Source: Bacillota bacterium
GTDB lineage: Bacteria; Bacillota; Clostridia; Christensenellales; SZUA-584
Assembly: GCA_023436525.1 (NCBI GenBank)
Contig: JAEZIW010000140.1
Location: forward strand, 1 to 11,054
Direction: 5' to 3'
Length of the DNA stretch: 11,054 nucleotides
Part shown: positions 1 through 6,131 of the stretch, in pieces
Position numbering within the stretch: the stretch's first letter is position 1
How the letters are laid out: each line of letters opens with the position of its first letter
Notes under the pieces: generated by a model
What the model was told of the DNA's origin: nothing
The model's input: only the letters and a program-made list of their open reading frames with translations
Databases searched by the model: none
Program-made: the position numbers and the translations under genes

Positions 1-1352
1 TGCCCGGCAGCATAAAAAGAGTGGGTGAAGACCGCACCTGGTTTGGCAGCGGCTGGACGGGGCAGCCGCTTATCGCAAAATGGGACAAGGCCACGTTGGC
101 TCATATGAACATTCTGGACAGCAAGAAAAACGAAAACGAGCTGACCGAGGTGATACTCGGAACCGAAGGCGCCGAAATCCATTTTGTGGATTTAAAAGAC
201 GGCAAACCCACTCGAGATAAAATCAGTTCCCCATGGTGCTTAAAAGGCGCGGGCGCCTTAGACCCGCGAGGGTTTCCGCTTTACTTCGTGGGCGCGGGAG
301 ATAAGAGCGCGGCAGGCCCCGGCGAGAACATGATATTCAACTTAACCAATTCGGAAAAGCTGTACAGTTACGGCGCGGGCGACCCGTTCAGCAACAGAAG
401 CTGGTACGCCTTTGATGCTTCCACCATTGTCAACGCCGCCACCGACACGGTCACGTATGCATCGGAGACGGGCATTATCTACCAGTTTTCGTTGAACAGC
501 CAATACGACGCGCAATCCGGCGCCATGTCTATCAACCCGTCGGACATATTTCAGTGGAAGTATACAACCGACCGGTCAAGAGCGGTTTACACAACCGTAG
601 ACGATCCGGATAACACCAAGCCATACCTAGGGTTCGAATCCAGCCCCGTGTTTTGGCGGCAATACATGTACGTCTCGGATAACGGCGGCAACCTGTTTTG
701 CATCAACATCAACACCTTTGACGTGGTGTGGATGTGCGACACGCTGGATGATACGAACTGTTCGCCCGTATTGGAATTGGATAAAGAAAACGGCCGCGCG
801 TATATCTACATCGGCACCTCCTCCCGGGTCACACGCAACAGCGATGATATTGCGCACATCCCCTTCTGGAAAATCGATGCCGTCACCGGAGAAAAGGTCT
901 GGACGGCGGATGGGTATGATTGCCGGCGGGGCAGCGATTCGGGCGGCATTCAGGACACGGCGGCACTGGGCAAGAATCAATTAAGCGGCCTCGTTTATGT
1001 CACATACGCCAACGTTATAGAAGACAATAAAAACACCGGAAGCTGGCTGGTGGCTTACGACAAAGCAACAGGCCAGGAGGTCTGGAAGCAGAACTTCGGC
1101 GGGCAATGCTGGTCGTCTCCCGTTGACGTGTATGACGACAGCGGAAAAGGATACATCGTTTATTGCAGCGCATCATACACGAAGGATGAAAAACCGGTCG
1201 GCGGGTTCGTCACGCTGCTGGATGGCTTAACGGGAGAAAAGCTTTCTACGGTTGAGGTTTCGGGCAACGTGGAGGCCAGCCCGGCGGTATACAATGATAT
1301 GATTGTGATTGGAACGAGAGGCAAGGTGCTGTACGGCATTAAGATTTCATAA
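1..1352 (+). CDS. PQQ-like beta-propeller repeat protein, 5'-partial
   Basis: The reading frame is open to the left edge (codons from base 3 have no stop), so the GTG at 21 is probably internal and the gene starts outside the window. About 449 residues are visible. They contain repeated blade-like segments of the PQQ/YVTN beta-propeller type: a buried strand, then a motif like 'D..TG.evW' or 'D.LTGEK', then a 'SSPV' or 'ASPAVY' strand. Clear examples are IDAVTGEKVW, YDKATGQEVWKQ with CWSSPV, and LLDGLTGEKLS with EASPAV near the C-terminus. Such proteins are usually exported or surface scaffolds, or sensors; PQQ binding itself is not implied. No signal peptide can be judged because the N-terminus is missing. 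A terminator follows directly, so this is the last gene of its transcript. The fold call is fairly safe; the function is unknown. Confidence 0.75.
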   Translation, partial: PGSIKRVGEDRTWFGSGWTGQPLIAKWDKATLAHMNILDSKKNENELTEVILGTEGAEIHFVDLKDGKPTRDKISSPWCLKGAGALDPRGFPLYFVGAGDKSAAGPGENMIFNLTNSEKLYSYGAGDPFSNRSWYAFDASTIVNAATDTVTYASETGIIYQFSLNSQYDAQSGAMSINPSDIFQWKYTTDRSRAVYTTVDDPDNTKPYLGFESSPVFWRQYMYVSDNGGNLFCININTFDVVWMCDTLDDTNCSPVLELDKENGRAYIYIGTSSRVTRNSDDIAHIPFWKIDAVTGEKVWTADGYDCRRGSDSGGIQDTAALGKNQLSGLVYVTYANVIEDNKNTGSWLVAYDKATGQEVWKQNFGGQCWSSPVDVYDDSGKGYIVYCSASYTKDEKPVGGFVTLLDGLTGEKLSTVEVSGNVEASPAVYNDMIVIGTRGKVLYGIKIS

Positions 1353-1393
1353 GAAATTGTGTTTTCAGCAGTCCGTGAAGTCAAGCGCAAAGC

Positions 1394-1425
1394 AACCCCG
1401 AACCGCTTATGGTTTCGGGGTTTTC
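1394..1425 (+). terminator. Rho-independent terminator of the beta-propeller gene
   Basis: AACCCCGAACC pairs with GGTTTCGGGGTT across a six-base loop (one bulged A), followed by TTTTCTT. It begins about 40 nt after the stop codon of the upstream gene. Confidence 0.8.
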
Positions 1426-1456
1426 TTATGACACTCGATGAAAGCCCCTCACCGAG

Positions 1457-1490
1457 AAAAACAAAGGCACCCTCTTGGAGTGCCTGTTTT
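1457..1490 (-). terminator. Terminator of the rsgA-like gene
   Basis: On the minus strand AGGCACTC pairs with GGGTGCCT (1465-1485) and is followed by TTTGTTTTT. It sits just beyond the stop codon at 1500. The plus-strand side also has a T-run, so it may act in both directions. It shares the 'cACCCT..GGTGcctg' theme of other hairpins in the window. Confidence 0.7.
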
Positions 1491-1499
1491 CATCTTCCT

Positions 1500-2801
1500 T
1501 TATGGCTCAAGTGAGGCCAGCTTATTGAGCGGAAACGGCGGAGCCGACAGCGGCTTCACCGCAATAGACAGCAGCAGCATCGGGTTATCATCCGCCGCAA
1601 CCCGGTTCGAGCTTAAGCCCCCGCACAACCGGCACCTGTGAATAACAGCCCATTCCCCTCCCTTTCGCACCCAAACGCTGACCGGATCCATAATACCGCC
1701 GCATAGCGAGGCTCTGTCGCCCGGCTTGTTATCCACATGAATGCTGCACAGACACTTCGGGCAATGGTTGCGGTGCTGGCTTCCGGCACCGTCCGGCACC
1801 GCCAATTCGCCGCAGGCCTTGCACACAAAGCTCTCCGTGCATGCCGTATGCCGATAGTCAGCGCTCGGCGCGCTCCTCTGCGGGGTTACAGACGGGTTTG
1901 CTATCGCCATCTCTTTAAAAGCGTCGTAACGCTCTCGTTTGATTCGGTTTTGCCGAAGCGCTTCAATCACCTCACACCCATCCTCATAAACGTGGGTACA
2001 GCTGCGAAAACGGCACCCACTTGCTAAACCGGTGATTTCGGGAAACACCAAACTGCGCTCGTCTTGCGTTACTTCATGCAGCGCAAAGCTACGAAAACCC
2101 GGGGTATCTATCAGCATGGTTCCCTCAGGGCCCAAAAACAGTTCGCTCGCGTGCGTGCTCGGCCTCTTCTCCCGGCCCATAACGCTTCCCGACAAACCGC
2201 TTAAAATGCCATCGATCACGGTGGTTTTACCGCAAGCCCTGTCTCCTATAACAACCGTGGTTTTGCTCTTAACCGCCTGAATCAGCTCCTGATTGACATT
2301 CCCCAAAAAAACATCAGCAATACCGCGATACAAAGCCAGCTTAATATCGAGCATAGCCTTTGCCCTTTCGCCGATAAGATCAGATTTGCTTATGAACAAG
2401 CCAACGCCGATACCGGCTCGTTTGGCTGCGATGATAGCGGCTTCCGGGTGGCCGGCTTGATTGATCAAATAATCCGCGGTGACCACAGCCAGCATATACT
2501 GCGCATTCGCCGCAATCAGTATCTTTTCCGAGGGTGCGCGCCGATCCCCCCGGTACACTTGCGTTTTTCTCTGCAGCACTTTCACGAGCTTATACTGGTC
2601 ATGTCCCGCGTGCTCGGCCTCCACCTCATCACCGACAGCCAAAGAATTTCTGTGATTAATCAGCGAGCCGAGAATATGGCAAGGTATCACTTTACCGTCA
2701 GCGGCGATTCGGCACTGCTTGTTTGCAATATGAGTAACGATCCCCTTAAAAACTTGTTTATTCTCATTTAATGTCTTTTTATCTTTTATATTTGTATCCA
2801 A
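1500..2801 (-). CDS. rsgA: RsgA-like circularly permuted ribosome GTPase with C-terminal RNHCP zinc domain
   Basis: RsgA GTPases bind the 30S subunit and help its late maturation; paralogues can have other ribosome-linked roles. The start chosen is TTG at 2801 because GGAGG lies 9 nt upstream; the longer frame to 2891 begins inside a terminator hairpin. This gives 433 aa. Order of parts: N-terminal OB-like segment (~15-80); G4-like SKSD (138-141); P-loop GDRACGKT (186-193); G3 DTPG (232-235); zinc site C263/C268/H270/C276. The G4-G1-G3 order is the circular permutation typical of RsgA. Residues ~325-425 form an added RNHCP domain: CxxC at 327/330, RNHCPKC at 344-350, PGDRASLCGG, HRCRLCGG, and NR..ADDN. 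Oddities: SKSD instead of NKxD, and an ACGKT P-loop instead of the usual GVGKS/T. The leader looks attenuated (see 2869-3084). It may be a paralogue rather than the housekeeping copy. Confidence 0.87.
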   Translation of the reverse strand: MDTNIKDKKTLNENKQVFKGIVTHIANKQCRIAADGKVIPCHILGSLINHRNSLAVGDEVEAEHAGHDQYKLVKVLQRKTQVYRGDRRAPSEKILIAANAQYMLAVVTADYLINQAGHPEAAIIAAKRAGIGVGLFISKSDLIGERAKAMLDIKLALYRGIADVFLGNVNQELIQAVKSKTTVVIGDRACGKTTVIDGILSGLSGSVMGREKRPSTHASELFLGPEGTMLIDTPGFRSFALHEVTQDERSLVFPEITGLASGCRFRSCTHVYEDGCEVIEALRQNRIKRERYDAFKEMAIANPSVTPQRSAPSADYRHTACTESFVCKACGELAVPDGAGSQHRNHCPKCLCSIHVDNKPGDRASLCGGIMDPVSVWVRKGGEWAVIHRCRLCGGLSSNRVAADDNPMLLLSIAVKPLSAPPFPLNKLASLEP

Positions 2802-2868
2802 TTTGGTTAACCTCCAGGTATTGTACGTCGACGAAGAAACATGCACCAGAGCACTGTCAGCCGCGCAC

Positions 2869-2902
2869 AAAAAAACCACAGAGCGATACAACGCCTGCGG
2901 TT
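2869..2902 (-). terminator. Intrinsic terminator in the rsgA leader (putative attenuator)
   Basis: On the minus strand AACCGCAG (2902-2895) pairs with CTGTGGTT (2881-2874); an inner GCG/CGC pairing extends the stem, and seven T follow. It lies about 70 nt upstream of the TTG start, between the leader promoter and the gene, where it would stop transcription before rsgA. The 3' arm CTGTGG is also complementary to CCACAG (2952-2947) at the end of the leader ORF, giving a possible alternative pairing. Confidence 0.65.
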
Positions 2903-2942
2903 AGGAAACCAAACTCTTTTTCAATAAGATTGAAACGCTAAA

Positions 2943-3020
2943 TCAGCTGTGGATATCCTTGAGGCTGTATGCCGACAGTACTCTATATGCAATAACTGTA
3001 TTAACTTTTCTTGCCGACAC
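2943..3020 (-). CDS. Putative 25-codon leader peptide upstream of rsgA
   Basis: A GTG start at 3020 has a good upstream site (AGAGAGGTGAG, ending 4 nt before the start) and begins about 30 nt after the predicted transcription start. The frame encodes 25 residues, starting (M)SARKVNTVIAY and ending with SLKDIHS, then TGA. It is followed by a perfect TTTCAAT/ATTGAAA small hairpin (2919-2935) and then the intrinsic terminator. Such promoter, short ORF and terminator layouts are known for ribosome-targeting resistance genes, where a stalled leader ribosome changes RNA folding. The peptide is not one I recognise. Translation is inferred from the ribosome-binding site and position only. Confidence 0.45.
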   Translation of the reverse strand: MSARKVNTVIAYRVLSAYSLKDIHS

Positions 3021-3055
3021 AAATCTCACCTCTCTTAAATGAATATAGCTATTAA

Positions 3056-3084
3056 AAAGTACCAATAATCCGTTATGTTGTCAA
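3056..3084 (-). promoter_or_regulatory. Sigma-A promoter of the rsgA leader transcript
   Basis: On the minus strand a perfect -35 TTGACA (3084-3079) is separated by 17 bp from TACTTT (3061-3056). Predicted start is near 3049, giving a leader of about 250 nt before rsgA. Confidence 0.6.
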
Positions 3085-3121
3085 CACAATATTTTATGAT
3101 GACTGCGTCTATATGGTGTTT

Positions 3122-3328
3122 TTACAGCACTGTTATCGCCTTGATCTCGTTTTCGTAAAGCTCGTAGATGCCTTCTTCTGTTTTTAAATCGATGCTGGCA
3201 ATTGCGGGGTCGTTATTGATGGCCGACGTGTAGGCATCAAACTCACCAGTCAGCGAATCACCGTCCGTCAGCTCAACGGCGATTTTCGCACCGTTTTTGA
3301 TATTCTTAATTTCTTCACTCAAAATCAT
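3122..3328 (-). CDS. Small Sm-like (LSM/SH3-barrel) hypothetical protein
   Basis: The ATG at 3328 is chosen because AAGGG lies about 8 nt upstream and a promoter precedes it; the longer frame would overlap the promoter and a terminator hairpin. The product is 68 aa. After a short helix (residues 1-12) comes a pattern of five beta strands: GAKIAVELTDGDSLTGEF, then an AINNDPAIASI segment, then YELYENEIKAITVL. The 'G..v.v.l.dG....G.f' opening and the final 'l...EI..I.v' strand are what small Sm/Hfq-like SH3 barrels show. An RNA-binding or oligomeric role is possible, but this is inference from the pattern; no catalytic residues are seen. It is transcribed alone, between rsgA and the surface-protein gene. 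Confidence 0.7.
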   Translation of the reverse strand: MILSEEIKNIKNGAKIAVELTDGDSLTGEFDAYTSAINNDPAIASIDLKTEEGIYELYENEIKAITVL

Positions 3329-3363
3329 GTTTTTACCCTTTCTTATGAAAGTCCCATGTAATG

Positions 3364-3393
3364 AGTATACACCAAACGACAATAAATCAACAA
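3364..3393 (-). promoter_or_regulatory. Promoter of the Sm-like gene
   Basis: On the minus strand TTGTTG (3393-3388), an 18-bp spacer, then TATACT (3369-3364). The start would be near 3357, giving a ~30 nt leader to the ATG at 3328. Confidence 0.55.
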
Positions 3394-3409
3394 CGATGTT
3401 TATTGAAGC

Positions 3410-3444
3410 AAAAAAGCAGACAGACACCCTTTAAGGTGCCTGCC
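3410..3444 (-). terminator. Terminator hairpin, downstream end of the surface-gene transcript
   Basis: CAGACACC (3421-3428) pairs with GGTGCCTG (3435-3442) with one A/C mismatch. On the minus strand it is followed by a run of T (complement of the A-run at 3410-3415). It lies between the LPXTG gene (stop at 3683) and the Sm-like gene's promoter, so it isolates the two. Confidence 0.55.
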
Positions 3445-3468
3445 TCAGCGTGTCGATAAACCCCTCAT

Positions 3469-3579
3469 TATGTCATGCTGAGGAGCGGAGCGACGTGACT
3501 ACGAAGTGGAAAGCATCCCATGGCAAAGCGCTTTAAACATGGGATTCCTCGATCGCTTACGCTCCAACGGAATGACATA
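3469..3579. repeat. 111-bp MITE-like inverted repeat element
   Basis: The ends are inverted copies: TATGTCAT followed by GGAGCGGAGCGA-like sequence on the left, and the complement TATGTCAT followed by GGAGCGTAAGCGA on the right. Nested inside is a second pair, ATCCCATG (3515-3522) and CATGGGAT (3538-3545), around the AAAGCGCTTT palindrome. Weaker complementary arms continue outside (CTCAG..TGTCgAtAAA near 3445-3460 and TTTTTTGACAgcCTGAG near 3586-3602). There is no coding capacity. It resembles dispersed palindromic repeats of Firmicute genomes; copy number elsewhere cannot be seen here. Confidence 0.6.
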
Positions 3580-3603
3580 AGTACCTTTTTTGACAGCCTG
3601 AGA

Positions 3604-3625
3604 CAGATACCCTTTTAGGTGCCTG
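3604..3625. repeat. Terminator-family hairpin flanking the MITE-like repeat
   Basis: CAGATACC pairs imperfectly with GGTGCCTG around CTTTTA. It is nearly the same as the hairpins at 3421-3442 and 5314-5335. It lacks a clear T-run on the minus strand, so its termination activity is doubtful. The 3429-3682 gap otherwise holds no gene. Confidence 0.5.
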
Positions 3626-3682
3626 CTTTATTTCTGATGGACTGTTTTTATGCAGATGCTCCGCAATCGTACACGTTTGCGC

Positions 3683-5182
3683 TTAAGCGTGGTTCCTCTT
3701 CTTGCGCAGCATCAAGCACGTAGAACCAAACACGGCAGCTGCCGCAGCGCCTAACGCCCACACCCACATGAAATCTTGTCCTGTGGCGGGCAGCTTAGAA
3801 GCTTTAATCGTCACGGTAAACGTCTCTGTCACGCCACCCGCCGTATAGGTGACCGTGGTTGTGCCTGCCTTTAACCCTTTGATGGCAACCGTCCCGTTGC
3901 CATTGTCCGTCAGCATAATGTACTTACTGTCATAATGCCATGTGCCGCCCGAAACGGACGGCGTCAATGTGGTTCTGCCGTTTACATAAATCGAAGCCGT
4001 TGGTGCCGGTGTCGGTGCCGATGTCGGTGTTGGTGCCGGTGCCGGTGTCGGCGTCGGTGTCGGTGTTGGCGCTGCTGTCGGCGTGGCGCTTCCCTGTCCC
4101 CAGCCGTATATTATCTGCTCGCCGTAACCCACCTTCATAACCTGCACATAAACCGTTGCTGTGCTTGCGGTGGCAATGTCCGTCGCGGTGCTGAATGCTG
4201 TCCAGCCTGCCGCATTGAAGACCAATCTCCCATATTCCGACGGTTTTGCCGCCGTATCGTCCGCCGCTGTCGTCTTGTAGTAATACTTAACGCCGGATTC
4301 CGCCGTCTGCGGCGCAAGCGTCACCTTTCCGGCACCGGATGATACAGATACACTCAAGTCGCCGAGTTTTATCACATCACCCGTAATTGCGGCACCGTTA
4401 TTGGTCAACGTGGCATCGCTGCCCACTGTAATCGCAGGCTTCGTTGCCCCCGCAGGCGCTGTGACGGAACCGCCGTTAAGCGTCACCGCAGCAGAATGAG
4501 TCACATAGATGACGCTGGGCATTGTCCCTGACATTGTACCCGAATAGTTGTTTCTTGTTGTACAGTTGTTGAGGGTGAGTGTGCTATTATCAGCCGCCCA
4601 TATCACCGATCCGCTTTTATTACTCGTCTCAATCGTCACATTTTCAAAGGTTGCAGTCCCGGAACTGGAATTTAGAAAAACGTAATTCCCATTCATCTGC
4701 CGGAGCGTACCGCCCGTCATCGAGACAGTGCCAGAATTCATCAACGGCTGCCAGGTTCCCGTCCCTTCAATCACAGCGCCTCCCTGCACAGTCAGCGTTG
4801 AGCCGCCGGATACTGTTATAAATCTTTTCGTGGTGATAGTGCCCGGCCCTTGTATGGTCGAAGCTGAGCTGATTTGCACTTCGCCAAAACTGCCGGTAAA
4901 ATCGATCTTATGTCCGTTCAGATTCAGCGTAATCGAATTATTCAGGGCCAGCGTAATCGATTTGTTAATGGACATGTCTGCGGTTAGTGTGATCGTACCG
5001 CTCGTTTTAAACTGGATGGTATCTCCATCACTGGCCGCAGCGATAGCCGCATTCAATCCGGCTTCAGAAAATGCGTAAGTGCTGTCTCCGACTTCATAAG
5101 TTCTTGCTGCCGCCGCCGTAGCCGGGAATAATGTCAGTATCAGTGCTGCCGTCAACAGCAATGTGATGATTCTTTTCTTCAT
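3683..5182 (-). CDS. LPXTG-anchored surface protein with beta-helix-like repeats and Pro/Thr linker
   Basis: The ATG at 5182 is used because GAGGAGGG lies just upstream and a signal peptide follows (MKKR, then a hydrophobic stretch to about residue 26, ending ATAAAA). The product is 499 aa. Residues ~27-340 are rich in short Ser/Thr/Gly/Asn strands such as GGSTLTVQGG and NSTLTLNNCTT, typical of right-handed parallel beta-helix adhesin-like domains. Residues ~365-397 are a PTPTPTP-type wall-spanning linker. Residues ~398-462 look like a Big-type Ig domain (LTP..SGGTWHYDS, ending in TVTIKAS). LPATG at 464-468, a membrane helix and the tail RKKRNHA form a classic sortase signal. A sortase gene is not in the window. 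Transcription is monocistronic, from a promoter with LytTR-type repeats. Adhesion or matrix binding is inferred. Confidence 0.88.
   Translation of the reverse strand: MKKRIITLLLTAALILTLFPATAAAARTYEVGDSTYAFSEAGLNAAIAAASDGDTIQFKTSGTITLTADMSINKSITLALNNSITLNLNGHKIDFTGSFGEVQISSASTIQGPGTITTKRFITVSGGSTLTVQGGAVIEGTGTWQPLMNSGTVSMTGGTLRQMNGNYVFLNSSSGTATFENVTIETSNKSGSVIWAADNSTLTLNNCTTRNNYSGTMSGTMPSVIYVTHSAAVTLNGGSVTAPAGATKPAITVGSDATLTNNGAAITGDVIKLGDLSVSVSSGAGKVTLAPQTAESGVKYYYKTTAADDTAAKPSEYGRLVFNAAGWTAFSTATDIATASTATVYVQVMKVGYGEQIIYGWGQGSATPTAAPTPTPTPTPAPAPTPTSAPTPAPTASIYVNGRTTLTPSVSGGTWHYDSKYIMLTDNGNGTVAIKGLKAGTTTVTYTAGGVTETFTVTIKASKLPATGQDFMWVWALGAAAAAVFGSTCLMLRKKRNHA
3992..4090. repeat. Hexanucleotide-like tandem repeat coding the Pro/Thr linker
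   Basis: Roughly 100 bp of degenerate GGTGCC/GGTGTC units (plus-strand reading) inside the LPXTG gene, encoding alternating Pro-Thr/Ala. It may change length by slippage. It is not a CRISPR array because there are no spacers. Confidence 0.75.
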
Positions 5183-5225
5183 GTGTTGGCCCTCCTCAGT
5201 TCTTTGCATACAATTTGCCGTACAC

Positions 5226-5294
5226 ATTATAACATGCACGCGCAGACTCCCGCGGTTTTGGCGCGAAATGTCGAATTCAAGGTGCGAAATGACG
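5226..5294 (-). promoter_or_regulatory. LytTR-type activator site and promoter of the LPXTG gene
   Basis: On the minus strand a perfect TATAAT lies at 5231-5226; the -35 position carries no TTGACA-like box. Upstream are two direct repeats, read on the plus strand as GCGAAATGTCG (5263-5273) and GCGAAATGACG (5284-5294), with starts exactly 21 bp apart. The minus-strand cores are ACATTTCGC and TCATTTCGC. The proximal repeat starts 32 bp from the -10 edge, about -44 to the predicted start near 5219. Confidence 0.7.
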
Positions 5295-5306
5295 CTTTTG
5301 ACGAAC

Positions 5307-5335
5307 AAAAAAACAGATACCCTTTTAGGTACCTG
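5307..5335 (-). terminator. Terminator-type hairpin between membrane-protein and surface-protein genes
   Basis: CAGATACC (5314-5321) pairs with GGTACCTG (5328-5335) with one mismatch. On the minus strand it is followed by seven T. It ends the upstream minus-strand transcript before the next LytTR-type promoter. Confidence 0.6.
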
Positions 5336-5443
5336 CCTTATATCTGTCTGCGGAACGAGGATTCCAAACAGAATCTAACGTCTAATGAATAACAATTCAA
5401 AGGCCCCCATATGGAGACCTTTGGATTGCTACAATTCATATCA

Positions 5444-5485
5444 GCCGAAACTAAGACACGCATTTTCAGTGTCTCATCATTCGGC
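5444..5485. other. Long stem-loop in the 3' region of the membrane-protein transcript
   Basis: GCCGAA (5444-5449) pairs with TTCGGC (5480-5485), and AGACAC (5454-5459) with GTGTCT (5469-5474). It has no T-run. A second imperfect hairpin (AAAGG..CCATATGG..CCTTT, about 5398-5422) follows on the minus strand. The roughly 340-bp gap 5183-5521 holds these hairpins, the terminator and the LytTR-type promoter, and no convincing gene. Confidence 0.45.
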
Positions 5486-5521
5486 ATCACTTTAACAAAA
5501 AGATATTTTCGCCCGTTCACG

Positions 5522-5920
5522 TTACGCTGCCGTTTTTTTGTTCATCGCGCCGCCCACAATGAAAAGCACAGGCAGCACAAATCCAATCAGGTTGATGGCC
5601 GAGAAACCGGCAGTTGCGATGTTCATGATCATGCTGGCGAGTGTCAGTACGCAAAGTATAATACCTGTGACGATAAAGAAACCGGCTTTCGCAGGGTCGC
5701 TGCATTTCTTCAAGCCGATGATTCCTAAAACAAGTTCAAGCACGCTCGCTATCAGCATAACAACTGTTGCCAATATCAAAACAATACCCAAATCGCCCAG
5801 ATAAGCGGTTATCGCGGCGGAACCGATCAGAGCAAGAAGCGATACGATCGTCGCAATCGCGCCGAAGACGATGAATAAGATACTGACAACCTTCAATAAT
5901 CCTTTACCCGGTGCATTCAT
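5522..5920 (-). CDS. Small four-helix integral membrane protein
   Basis: The 132-aa product starts at ATG 5920, with GGGAGG 9 nt upstream. Four hydrophobic helices are visible at about residues 9-33, 43-68, 78-99 and 105-126, separated by short polar turns (LKKCSDPAKAG between helices 2 and 3). The tail is MNKKTAA. There are no catalytic motifs and no family I can name with confidence; it resembles generic small DUF-type membrane proteins of Clostridia. It is transcribed alone from a LytTR-type promoter bearing three repeats, next to two other envelope genes of the same promoter class. A role in envelope stress or in signalling to the neighbouring kinase is possible but only inferred from position. 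Confidence 0.75.
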   Translation of the reverse strand: MNAPGKGLLKVVSILFIVFGAIATIVSLLALIGSAAITAYLGDLGIVLILATVVMLIASVLELVLGIIGLKKCSDPAKAGFFIVTGIILCVLTLASMIMNIATAGFSAINLIGFVLPVLFIVGGAMNKKTAA

Positions 5921-5966
5921 TTATAAATTCCTCCCAAAAGTAATTAATGTTGTATAAAACATACCG

Positions 5967-6057
5967 ATTATAACAAGACGATATCCCTTAACACGAAATT
6001 CGGTGTGAATTGTCGATTTTGCGGTGCGAAATGACGGATTCCGGGAGCGAAATGACG
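5967..6057 (-). promoter_or_regulatory. Three-repeat LytTR-type activator site and promoter of the membrane-protein gene
   Basis: On the minus strand TATAAT lies at 5972-5967 with no -35 box. Three direct repeats follow upstream with exact 21-bp steps: GTGAATTGTCG (6005-6015), GCGAAATGACG (6026-6036) and GCGAAATGACG (6047-6057), plus-strand reading. The proximal minus-strand core is ACAATTCAC. It starts 33 bp from the -10 edge. Confidence 0.7.
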
Positions 6058-6067
6058 CCTTTTGACG

Positions 6068-6110
6068 AAAATAAATACAGGCGACTGCTCGGGCCGTCAC
6101 CTGTATAACT
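6068..6110 (-). terminator. Terminator of the lipoprotein gene
   Basis: ATACAGG (6075-6081) pairs with CCTGTAT (6100-6106), with an inner GAC/GTC pair. On the minus strand it is followed by TTATTTTC; on the plus strand a T-run follows as well, so it may be bidirectional. It lies just past the stop of the lipoprotein gene at 6132. Confidence 0.7.
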
Positions 6111-6131
6111 TTTTTAAATTGTTATCTTTTC

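Noticed and set aside
1438..2280. Plus-strand frames opposite the rsgA-like gene
   Set aside because: They are antisense to a protein with clear family motifs on the minus strand and have no ribosome-binding sites.
2802..2891. N-terminal extension of the rsgA-like gene to an ATG at 2891
   Set aside because: That ATG lies inside the leader terminator and lacks a ribosome-binding site; the TTG at 2801 has GGAGG 9 nt upstream and matches the usual start of the family.
3992..4090. Short-period repeats that could suggest a CRISPR array
   Set aside because: The units are contiguous hexamers coding Pro-Thr, with no spacers.
3935..4342. Arg/Cys-rich plus-strand frames opposite the LPXTG gene
   Set aside because: They are the reverse reading of the Pro/Thr linker repeat, with no ribosome-binding site and unnatural composition.
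5183..5308. 42-residue extension of the LPXTG protein
   Set aside because: It would span the promoter and activator repeats; the signal peptide starts at 5182 with a strong ribosome-binding site.
5338..5520. 60-codon minus-strand frame directly after the membrane-protein stop
   Set aside because: Starts at a GTG without a ribosome-binding site and runs through two hairpins; the composition is not convincing.
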